From Acidimicrobiales bacterium (lineage in GTDB: Bacteria > Actinomycetota > Acidimicrobiia > Acidimicrobiales > AC-14): 64,000 bases of DNA. The stretch is taken from NCBI GenBank assembly GCA_025463925.1, contig JAODBK010000039.1:20477-84476 (forward strand), in the 5' to 3' direction. The translations under genes and the position numbers were made by a program. The notes under the pieces were generated by a model that worked only from the letters and a program-made list of their open reading frames with translations, was not told the origin of the DNA and searched no databases. Positions 8,316-14,550 of the stretch are shown piece by piece (position 1 is the first letter of the stretch; each line of letters opens with the position of its first letter).

Positions 8316-10862
8316 GTGAGGGGCGACGTCCTGCGGATCGCCCGGTACCGACTTCAGGCCACCTTCGGTGCCCGTTGGCGTGGGCTTCTCGCGCTCGCGC
8401 TGCTGATCGGGGTGGTCGGCGGCATTGCGACGGGGTCGGTTGGCGCGGCGCGACGAACCCAGTCGGCGTTTCCGGCCTTGGTGGCCGGCACCAATCCGTC
8501 GGACCTGTCTGTTGTGCCCGGCGCGGGCGGCGGTGGTGCCAACTACTCCGCGGCCCTGACGAACACGATCGCCCGCCTGCCCCGCGTGAAGCGGGTCGAA
8601 AGCGGGTCGGTCCAGCTCATCGTCCCGCTGTGGCCGAACGGCGCCCCACGCGTCGACCCGAACGCGATCGCGGCAAAGGTGATCGGCATCGGGAGCATCG
8701 ACGGTCTGTACTTCGATCAGGACCGGGTGTCGATCACGAAGGGCCAGATGGCCGACCCCAACAGGCCCGACGAGATCGTCATGGGTGCGGACGCGGCCCG
8801 CGTGCTCGGGCTGCGCGTCGGTCAGGTCGTGCCGCTGGGCTTCTACACCAGGATGCAGACGGATTCGCCGGGCTTCGGCACCGACAAGGTCCAGCCGGCC
8901 CTGCGCGTCGAAGCCAAGCTCGTCGGGCTCGGGGTGCTGAGCAGCGAGTTGATCCAAGACGACATCGACCGCTACCCGGCGCACGTCCTTCTGACCCCGG
9001 CGCTCACCCGGATGCTCCTGACGCCGGCGCTGGCCACCAACGCGGGCTTCACCGACTACGGGCTCCAGCTCGCCCATGGCGGCCGGGATGTCGTCGCTGT
9101 TGAGGAGGAGATCAACCGTGCCGTGCCGAGCGCCACGCTGTTGGAGTTCCACACCAAGTCGGTCGTCGAGGCCCAGGCCGAGCGATCGATCAAGCCGGAG
9201 TCGATCGCGCTCGGCGCGTTCGGCGCGATTGCGGCGCTGGCGGCGCTCGTCATCGCCGGCCAGGCCATCGCGCGACAGCTCCGGGTCGGCGCCGACGACC
9301 TCCAGGTCCTGCGCGCCCTCGGCGCCGGGCCGGCCATGGCTTCTGCCGCGGACCTCGCCGGTGTTCTCGTCGCGGTGCTTCTCGGGTCACTGATCGCGAT
9401 CGCAGTCGCCGTCGGCCTCTCGCCGCTCGCGCCCATCGGTCCGGTTCGCCACGTCTCCTCCTCGAGGGAGATCGCGTTCGATTGGACCGTTCTCGGAATC
9501 GGGTTCGCGGCGCTGGCCGGAGGCCTCAGCGCGTTCGCGGTCGGGCTGGCGTACCGACTGGCACCCCATCGGGCCGCTCGACGCCAAGGCCTCCGGGCCA
9601 CGAGGCGGCCGCGGATCATGCATGCCGCAGTCGCGTCCGGCCTTCCGGCACCGGCCCTCGCGGGCGTGGGGTTCGCGCTCGGCCGCGGGCCTGATCGCGA
9701 GGCGTCACCGCTGCGCTCGGCCATCGTGAGCAACGTGCTCGCGGTCGCAACGCTCGTCGCCACGCTCACCTTCGGGAGCAGTCTCGCGACCCTGGTTACC
9801 CATCCAGCGCTGTACGGATGGAACTGGAGCTACGCACTTCGCGCGACCTCCGGGTCGGCAGAAACCCCGCCTCAGGTGCAGGCGCTCCTCGATCACGACC
9901 GGGTTGTCACCGGGTGGACTGCCGCCGAGTACTTCGACCTCCAGTTCGACGGACAGGAGGTTCCCGTGCTGTTGGCGATCGGCAAGCCGGGCGTGACGCC
10001 GCCGATCTTGTCCGGCCAGCCGATCAACGGCCCCGGCCAGGTGGTGCTGGGTGTCGCAACCCTCGCCCAACTCCACAAGCGCGTCGGCGATTCCGTCCTC
10101 GCCACCTACGGATCGTCCGCGTTCAGGTCCCGCCTCAGGATCGTCGGCACGGCCACGCTGCCGGCTGTCGGATTCAGCGAGGGTCTGCACACCTCGATGG
10201 GCACCGGCGGGCTTCTTCAGCCCCCGGCCGAGATGGTCTCGTCCCTCAACGGCGACCCCGGCTGTGGACCGACGACGGATGTGGTCTTCATCCGACTGCG
10301 CCGCGGGCTGAGCGGGACCGCTGGCCTGGCTGAGGTGCAACGGCTTGCTGACGGGGCCAACAAGGTGCTCGCGGCGTTCCCGTCGAACGCCAGTTGTTCA
10401 GGCGACACGTTCGGCGTGTTGCCAGTCCAGCGACCCGCCGAGATCGTCAACTCCAAGTCGATCGGCGGTACCCCGACGATTCTCGCGTGCGCCCTCGCGG
10501 GCGCCGCGGTCGTTGCCCTGGCACTCACGCTGCTCGCGTCGGTGCGCCGCCGGAGACGAGAGCTCGCGCTCCTGAAGACCCTGGGCTTCACCCGTCGACA
10601 ACTCGCGGCGGTTGTGGTCTGGCAATCGTCGATCGCCGCAGGCGTCGGACTCGCGGTGGGGGTGCCCTTCGGCGTCGCGATCGGTCGTCAGCTCTGGATC
10701 CTGTTCGCGCGTGACATCTATGCGGTCCCGAAGCCGACGCTGCCCATCACGACCGTTCTCGCGCTCGTCGTCGCTGCGCTCGTGCTCGCGAACCTCGTCG
10801 CCGCCATCCCTGGTCGCCGCGCCGCACGGACGCCAGCCGCGGAAGTGTTGCGAACGGGGTGA
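8316..10862 (+). CDS. FtsX/MacB-type ABC transporter permease, paralogue 2
   Basis: 848-aa paralogue of the protein at 5004-7541 with the same segment order. The N-terminal membrane segment ends GSVGAARRTQSAFPALVAGT, there is an outer domain, three middle segments, LVTHPALYGWNWSYALR (LVSRPALYGWNWSYLLN in paralogue 1), a second outer domain, and a C-terminal FtsX unit with RRRRELALLKTLGFTRRQLAA. The start is GTG 8316. No ATP-binding partner is visible nearby. The paired genes may form a heterodimer or serve different substrates; sequence alone does not decide. Confidence 0.85.
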   Translation: MRGDVLRIARYRLQATFGARWRGLLALALLIGVVGGIATGSVGAARRTQSAFPALVAGTNPSDLSVVPGAGGGGANYSAALTNTIARLPRVKRVESGSVQLIVPLWPNGAPRVDPNAIAAKVIGIGSIDGLYFDQDRVSITKGQMADPNRPDEIVMGADAARVLGLRVGQVVPLGFYTRMQTDSPGFGTDKVQPALRVEAKLVGLGVLSSELIQDDIDRYPAHVLLTPALTRMLLTPALATNAGFTDYGLQLAHGGRDVVAVEEEINRAVPSATLLEFHTKSVVEAQAERSIKPESIALGAFGAIAALAALVIAGQAIARQLRVGADDLQVLRALGAGPAMASAADLAGVLVAVLLGSLIAIAVAVGLSPLAPIGPVRHVSSSREIAFDWTVLGIGFAALAGGLSAFAVGLAYRLAPHRAARRQGLRATRRPRIMHAAVASGLPAPALAGVGFALGRGPDREASPLRSAIVSNVLAVATLVATLTFGSSLATLVTHPALYGWNWSYALRATSGSAETPPQVQALLDHDRVVTGWTAAEYFDLQFDGQEVPVLLAIGKPGVTPPILSGQPINGPGQVVLGVATLAQLHKRVGDSVLATYGSSAFRSRLRIVGTATLPAVGFSEGLHTSMGTGGLLQPPAEMVSSLNGDPGCGPTTDVVFIRLRRGLSGTAGLAEVQRLADGANKVLAAFPSNASCSGDTFGVLPVQRPAEIVNSKSIGGTPTILACALAGAAVVALALTLLASVRRRRRELALLKTLGFTRRQLAAVVVWQSSIAAGVGLAVGVPFGVAIGRQLWILFARDIYAVPKPTLPITTVLALVVAALVLANLVAAIPGRRAARTPAAEVLRTG

Positions 10863-10906
10863 ATTCGATCCTGTAGTGGCGGCACAGCTCGGTCCGCCGC
10901 GACCCC

Positions 10907-10946
10907 CTGCCGACGGGCAGCCGGCAGCCGCGGCCAACGCTTGGCC
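10907..10946 (+). terminator. Two short hairpins after the second permease gene
   Basis: CTGCC-GACG-GGCAG (10907-10920) and GGCCAA-CGC-TTGGCC (10932-10946) are two compact perfect stems 45-85 bp after the stop of the permease gene and before the riboswitch. They could end permease transcription. There is no U-tract. The promoter of the riboswitch transcript should lie in or just after this stretch. Confidence 0.35.
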
Positions 10947-11016
10947 AACTCAGGCGAGCGCCCTTCAGAGTCTGCTGAGGGCCGACGACAGTGGCTGGGA
11001 CGGACGAAAGCCGTCA

Positions 11017-11098
11017 GGACGAAAACGCAAACCCATCGCAAGGTGGGGACGCAAAGTCACCGGGGCCCACCGCGGGTCGGCCGGACTACCGAACCTCG
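11017..11098 (+). promoter_or_regulatory. Cyclic di-GMP-I riboswitch (GEMM-I)
   Basis: The stretch carries the two most conserved GEMM-I blocks in order: ACGCAAACC (11025-11033), a P1b hairpin CCCATC-GCAA-GGTGGG closed by a GNRA tetraloop, then GGGGACGCAAAG (11045-11056). A second hairpin (GGCCC-ACCGC-GGGTC, 11064-11078) and the 3' strand CCGGACTACCG (11081-11091) follow, matching the GEMM CCGGGTTACCG side. The aptamer ends about 8 nt before the AGGAG ribosome site at 11099-11103, and CCTCGAGG spans the junction, so control of translation start is the simplest model. The regulated gene is the secreted protein at 11114. Confidence 0.85.
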
Positions 11099-11113
11099 AG
11101 GAGCATCAACATC

Positions 11114-11512
11114 ATGAACCTCACCAAACGCGCCAAGATCATGGTCGGCGCGGTTGCCGTCGTCGGCGCCCTCGCCGCCGCCGGGACCGCCTTCACCAGC
11201 AGCGGGATCACCAACAACGCCGGTTCCACGCAGTTCGTCGGCGGGACCGTCAGCCAGAGCGTGACCGGCGCCACGCTCTCGAGCGTGGCCTACACCTTCG
11301 GAGACGCGCCGGCCAACACGGCCGTCCACTCGGCTCTGCTGACCTTCGCTGACAGCAACGCGGACGCCAAGACCCCGACGGTGGCGTTCACCGGCGGCAA
11401 CGCGGTCGCGTTCACCTGCACCGCCATCGAGGCGACCGGTCACACCTCGACCTGCACAACCGCAGGCGCCGACCGGACAGGCGTCACAAGCATCGCCATC
11501 ACCGTCGCCTAG
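11114..11512 (+). CDS. Small secreted protein with SipW-type leader, riboswitch-controlled
   Basis: 132-aa exported protein. The N-terminus MNLTKRAKIMVGAVAVVGAL followed by AAAGTAFTSS resembles leaders cut by SipW-type signal peptidases (TasA/camelysin-like families). The mature part is rich in Ser, Thr, Ala and Val with two Cys near FTCTAIEATGHTSTCTT, as in a small beta-sandwich surface protein. ATG 11114 has AGGAG ten bases upstream and follows the c-di-GMP riboswitch; the longer frame from 10991 would translate the riboswitch and is not real. A strong hairpin follows, so the gene is probably monocistronic. A matching peptidase gene lies at 13084, beyond the inserted element. Role as adhesin or fibre subunit is inference. 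Confidence 0.75.
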   Translation: MNLTKRAKIMVGAVAVVGALAAAGTAFTSSGITNNAGSTQFVGGTVSQSVTGATLSSVAYTFGDAPANTAVHSALLTFADSNADAKTPTVAFTGGNAVAFTCTAIEATGHTSTCTTAGADRTGVTSIAITVA

Positions 11513-11523
11513 TCGACACAGGT

Positions 11524-11559
11524 CGCGGTGGCCCGTCTCGTCAGGAGCGGGCCACCGCG
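11524..11559 (+). terminator. Intrinsic-type hairpin after the riboswitch gene
   Basis: CGCGGTGGCCCG (11524-11535) pairs perfectly with CGGGCCACCGCG (11548-11559), and the loop's CTC/GAG extends the pairing. It starts 11 bp after the stop of the small secreted protein. The following TCTGG gives only a poor U-tract. Confidence 0.65.
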
Positions 11560-11575
11560 TCTGGAACAGGAAGCC

Positions 11576-11583
11576 ACTTGAAC
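11576..11583. repeat. Target-site duplication, left copy
   Basis: ACTTGAAC directly abuts the left end of the element and is repeated exactly at 13064-13071. Eight bases is the duplication length known for the IS1595 family. Confidence 0.9.
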
Positions 11584-11607
11584 GGGGATGTGTGACTTGA
11601 CACACAC
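11584..11607 (+). repeat. Terminal inverted repeat, left
   Basis: 24-bp end beginning GGGGATGTGT and finishing GACACACAC. It is the exact reverse complement of 13040-13063. Confidence 0.92.
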
Positions 11608-11697
11608 AAGCTGACCTGGGACTATGAAGTCGCGGAGAAGCTGAGCGTTACCAAGCTTGCGAACCTCGTACAGACCGAGGGTGACGCGTACGCCTTC

Positions 11698-12075
11698 ATG
11701 GAGAAGCTGCGTTGGGGCTACGGCGAGCCGGTCTGCCCGCATTGCGCCAACATCGGGGCCTACTTCATCAAGCCCCGTAACGGCGAGACCCGCCAGACCA
11801 ACCGCGGCTCAGGAACTCAGCGCCGGTTGTGGACCTGCAAGGCGTGCCGCAAGCAGTTCACCGTGCTCGTCGGGACCATCTTCCACGGCAGCCACATCGC
11901 GGTGCGGACCTGGCTGTTGGTGCTGTTCGAGATGTGCTCGAACAAGAACGGCATCGCGGCCCGTGAGATCGAGCGGAAGTACGGCCTGACCCCAAAGTCG
12001 GCCTGGTTCATGACGCAGCGCATCCGCGAGGGCATGAAGCGCGACCCACTCGCCGGGATGCTGGCCGTCTGTTGA
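11698..12075 (+). pseudogene. Truncated IS1595-family transposase (zinc-binding N-terminal part only)
   Basis: 125 residues from ATG 11698. The IS1595 N-terminal region is clear: CPHCANIG, then CKACRKQFTVLVGTIFHGSH, giving a CxxC...CxxC zinc site, and the helix pair ending TPKSAWFMTQRIREGMKRDP. The frame stops at LAGMLAVC, exactly where full-length relatives enter the DDE catalytic domain with its first Asp; that domain (more than 150 aa) is missing and passenger genes follow. Upstream in-frame sequence from 11641 (SVTKLANLVQTEGDAYAF) also looks like the family, so translation may begin at a non-standard CTG. It cannot be a working transposase as it stands; a DNA-end-binding role is possible. 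Confidence 0.85.
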
Positions 12076-12088
12076 CGGCGAAGAAGCA

Positions 12089-12265
12089 ATGATGAAATGG
12101 CTAATCGAACGAGAGGCGACTCGCCCGCCCAACGAACTCCATGTTCGAGGCAAGAGGTACGAAGCGAAGGGGCCAAACGGCGAGACCATTCACTACCTCG
12201 TCACGATGTTCCCGCCGAACGGCGACCCAATCGGGCACATCTTCATTACGGAGATTGAGCCATGA
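12089..12265 (+). CDS. Small passenger protein of the IS1595-like element
   Basis: 58-aa frame starting with two adjacent ATGs, 13 bp after the transposase remnant. The sequence (MKWLIEREATRPPNELHVRG onward) predicts a small beta-rich protein ending HIFITEIEP. I do not recognise the family. The stop overlaps the next start by 4 bp (ATGA), which supports real translation. It uses A/T-ending codons (AAA, CTA, ATT) more than the chromosome around it. Confidence 0.55.
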   Translation: MMKWLIEREATRPPNELHVRGKRYEAKGPNGETIHYLVTMFPPNGDPIGHIFITEIEP

Positions 12266-12414
12266 GCGCTGAGAAACCATCCGACCAAGGCCATCACCCG
12301 ACGCCCGAGGAACGGGACGAGCCGGTCGCCATCCCGCTCGATTTCACCGAAGCGGTAGCGGGCCTCCTGGCCGTCGACCCCGACGACGAACCAACCGAGG
12401 ACGCCGAGAAGTAA
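12262..12414 (+). CDS. Small acidic passenger protein of the IS1595-like element
   Basis: 50-aa acidic protein overlapping the preceding frame by ATGA. The core IPLDFTEAVAGLLAVDPDDE resembles the short conserved motif found in many small proteins encoded beside ISXO2/IS1595 transposases (a Leu-x-Phe-x-Glu-Ala helix followed by Asp-Pro). Function is unknown. The association with this element type is from memory of the pattern, not from a search. Confidence 0.55.
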   Translation: MSAEKPSDQGHHPTPEERDEPVAIPLDFTEAVAGLLAVDPDDEPTEDAEK

Positions 12415-12419
12415 GAGGC

Positions 12420-12602
12420 GTGCCCCGTTGGAGGCGACCAGTCGACCCGTGGGCTGACGACGCTGAGGAAGCGGCGGTCGTCGCTCGGGTCGCAGCCTCA
12501 ATCGCTGGCGTATGGATCGTGATCGTCCTCTTGCTGGTTGCCGTTGCCGTCGTTGCTGCCATCCTGATTGCGCCGATCGGGTGGATGTTCAGCGGGTTTT
12601 GA
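12420..12602 (+). CDS. Small single-pass membrane protein (passenger)
   Basis: 60-aa protein from GTG 12420. A polar, Trp-containing N-terminus is followed by one long hydrophobic stretch (about residues 27-56, WIVIVLLLVAVAVVAAILIA). It lies 5 bp after the previous gene, and its stop overlaps the TTG start of the excisionase-like frame. Family unknown; small membrane passenger of unknown role. Confidence 0.5.
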   Translation: MPRWRRPVDPWADDAEEAAVVARVAASIAGVWIVIVLLLVAVAVVAAILIAPIGWMFSGF

Positions 12603-12806
12603 CCGAAACCCTCACAGCCACCGCCGCTGCCCGCATCCTGGCCGTGACCATGAAGACGATGCTGGGGCTGATCGAGGCCGGCGATCTACCGGCCACCCGC
12701 GCCGGCCGTCACTGGCGGGTCGACCCCGCCGACCTGGCCCGCCTACATCGACTCGCTACGGATCGAGCCCAGCCAACTCGCGCACCTGCGGAGGAAGCGG
12801 GGCTAG
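12599..12806 (+). pseudogene. Excisionase/MerR-type HTH passenger gene, frameshifted
   Basis: From TTG 12599 the frame reads TETLTATAAARILAVTMKTM and then GDLPATRAGRHWRVDPADLAR, a clear HTH_17 (excisionase-type) DNA-binding domain. At about 12741-12744 an extra C shifts the frame. Dropping one base gives YIDSLRIEPSQLAHLRRKRG and a stop at 12804-12806, the normal end for such a protein. Without correction the frame runs on to 12994 in unrelated sequence. It is either a recent +1 mutation, a sequencing error, or a functional protein with an altered tail. Confidence 0.65.
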
Positions 12807-12854
12807 CGCGGATGCACCATGTTCGGGTGGCTCGACCAGGTCGATACCTAGAAC

Positions 12855-13040
12855 ATGCCTGCAACCACGATGCGAAGCCTCAGCAACATCCACGAACTCG
12901 AAATGGTCCGGGGCAAGCTGGATCGAATGGCCGCCCGCCGTTGCGACGGGGGATGGCAGCCCGCGGACTCAGCGGTCTACGAAGCCTTGGGTGACCACGA
13001 GCGGAAGCTGTTGGGCATGACCGACGCCTTCCCTACCTAG
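12855..13040 (+). CDS. Small passenger protein at the right end of the element
   Basis: 61-aa frame from ATG 12855 whose TAG stop overlaps the right inverted repeat by one base. The sequence (SNIHELEMVRGKLDRMAARR, then CDGGWQPADSAVYEALGDHE) predicts a helical, charged protein. I do not recognise a named family. No strong ribosome site is visible. Confidence 0.45.
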   Translation: MPATTMRSLSNIHELEMVRGKLDRMAARRCDGGWQPADSAVYEALGDHERKLLGMTDAFPT

Positions 13041-13063
13041 TGTGTGTCAAGTCACACATCCCC
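13040..13063 (-). repeat. Terminal inverted repeat, right
   Basis: Exact 24-bp reverse complement of 11584-11607, marking the right end of the IS1595-like element. Confidence 0.92.
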
Positions 13064-13071
13064 ACTTGAAC
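13064..13071. repeat. Target-site duplication, right copy
   Basis: ACTTGAAC, identical to 11576-11583, immediately outside the right inverted repeat. Confidence 0.9.
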
Positions 13072-13083
13072 TCACCTTCGACC

Positions 13084-14550
13084 ATGCACCGATCCCTGCG
13101 CCGTCTCGCGGCTGGTGGCCTCATCGCGCTGATCGCCATGGTCACGGTGGCGATCGGATCCGGACGCGTCGCCTACGAGGTGACCAACGGCGTCAGCATG
13201 AGGCCGACCTACCGCACCGGAGATCTGGTCGTGGTCGCCCGAGCCAGCGCCTACCGCCACGGTCAGATCGTCGCCTACCGCGCCGGCCAGCACGTGGTCT
13301 TGCACCGCATCATTGGCGGCGACGCCACCGGGTTCGTGATGAAGGGCGACAGCAACCAGTCCATCGACCCGACCCGGCCGACCGCCAAGCAGCTGATCGG
13401 CCGGGCCGTCCTGCACCTTCCCAAGTTCGGTGCCGCGCTGCGATCGCCGATCAGCCGCGGCCTGCTCGTCGTGGTCGTCCTCGCCCTGTTCGGAGTCCTC
13501 ATGAGGAGCCCCAATGCCAAGCCGGCTGGCGTTCACCCGTCCGCAAGACGCACCCGTCGAGCGCCCACGCTCTGGAAGAGCCTGGCCGCTCTCGATGTCC
13601 TCGTGCTTGTCGCCCTCGGCATGACGTTTGTGCTCGCTCCGCATCCCGTGTCCCCAGTTGGCGGGCCGACCCAGACCGGTGCGTTGAGCTACCACGCCGC
13701 CGTTCCGATCAGCGACACCTATCCGACCGGCACGATCAGCACGGGCGACCCCGTGTTCGTCAAACTGGTGCAGGCTCTCGGCGTCTCCTTCCATTACGCC
13801 ACCGATACCCCACCAGGGTCCGTGCGTGGAACAGCGCGACTTGACGCGGCCGTGTCGACAGTGAGCGGATGGCACACGACCCTGCCGATGGTGGCCCCCA
13901 CTGCGCTGGTGGGCGGCGCCGCTGACATGAATGGCACCCTCGAGCTGGCCCGCATCCAGGCGCTGGCCACCAGCGTCGAGAAGGCGACCGGACTCGGCTT
14001 CGGTACTCTGGATGTCGACGTCACCGCCTCGGTCGATGTCAGCTTCAACGGAGCCAAGCCCCTGCTCTACAGCTCCCACCTACCGCTTCAGCTCTCGACA
14101 TTGGAACTGACCTTGTCCGGTGTGAAGCCCAGCCCGTCTCCGCACGGGCCGGCCGTCACCTCCACCGTCGCACTCGACCCGCCCTCATCCCTCGCGCGGC
14201 ACCAGCCCGGGACCGTGCCGCAGCAGATCCGCCTCGGCCTCCTGGCCGCGCTGATCCTGTGCGTGGGGACGACCGTGGTGATGTGGCCGCCGTCGGCCGT
14301 CAGTGACGACGACCGCGCCGGCGGAGGGGCGCAGCGGGTTCGAGCAGTCGGCCTCCAACGGTCCAACACCACCCGCGTCCAGCTCGCGGACCGCGCCGCA
14401 CTCGAACGACTCGCCGCCCGCGTCGGCTGTCCGATCGTGGACGTCGACGATGGCTTGTCGGCGGTCGTGACCGCCGACAGCCTCTACTGGGTGGCGCCGC
14501 AAGCCCTTCCGGCCGAGTCAGGCGCCCCTGTACCGGCCACGGCGGCCTGA
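13084..14550 (+). CDS. SipW/archaeal-type signal peptidase I with large outer domain (DUF5305-like)
   Basis: 488-aa membrane peptidase of family S26B. After an N-terminal membrane segment comes Ser38 in NGVSMRPTYRTGDLVVV, His74 in VVLHRIIGGD and the GDSNQSID box (88-95), the Ser-His arrangement of SipW and ER-type enzymes rather than Ser-Lys. Membrane segments follow near 125-140 and 175-195, then an outer domain of about 200 residues (SYHAAVPISDTYPTG onward) resembling DUF5305, a last membrane segment and a short cytosolic tail. ATG 13084 is used; an in-frame GTG at 13042 lies inside the inverted repeat. It overlaps the EAL gene (TGATG). Likely substrate: the SipW-type secreted protein at 11114. 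Confidence 0.82.
   Translation: MHRSLRRLAAGGLIALIAMVTVAIGSGRVAYEVTNGVSMRPTYRTGDLVVVARASAYRHGQIVAYRAGQHVVLHRIIGGDATGFVMKGDSNQSIDPTRPTAKQLIGRAVLHLPKFGAALRSPISRGLLVVVVLALFGVLMRSPNAKPAGVHPSARRTRRAPTLWKSLAALDVLVLVALGMTFVLAPHPVSPVGGPTQTGALSYHAAVPISDTYPTGTISTGDPVFVKLVQALGVSFHYATDTPPGSVRGTARLDAAVSTVSGWHTTLPMVAPTALVGGAADMNGTLELARIQALATSVEKATGLGFGTLDVDVTASVDVSFNGAKPLLYSSHLPLQLSTLELTLSGVKPSPSPHGPAVTSTVALDPPSSLARHQPGTVPQQIRLGLLAALILCVGTTVVMWPPSAVSDDDRAGGGAQRVRAVGLQRSNTTRVQLADRAALERLAARVGCPIVDVDDGLSAVVTADSLYWVAPQALPAESGAPVPATAA

Larger units (their letters stand above)
11584..13063 (+). mobile_element. IS1595-like (ISXO2-type) element with passenger genes and truncated transposase
   Basis: 1480-bp element with perfect 24-bp terminal inverted repeats (11584-11607 and 13040-13063) and a perfect 8-bp target duplication. 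It holds the N-terminal part of an IS1595-type transposase with no DDE domain, then a string of small, closely spaced or overlapping genes. It therefore looks non-autonomous, mobilised in trans by a related transposase. Perfect ends and duplication suggest recent insertion. Interior sequence such as AATGATGAAATGGCTAATCG is less GC-rich than its surroundings. The insertion separates the small secreted protein from the signal peptidase and EAL genes. Confidence 0.9.

Noticed and set aside
10991..11113. N-terminal extension of the small secreted protein
   Set aside because: It would translate through the conserved GEMM-I blocks. ATG 11114 has its own ribosome site and starts a proper leader peptide.
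13042..13083. Earlier GTG start for the signal peptidase
   Set aside because: It lies inside the terminal inverted repeat of the mobile element, and family homology starts after ATG 13084.
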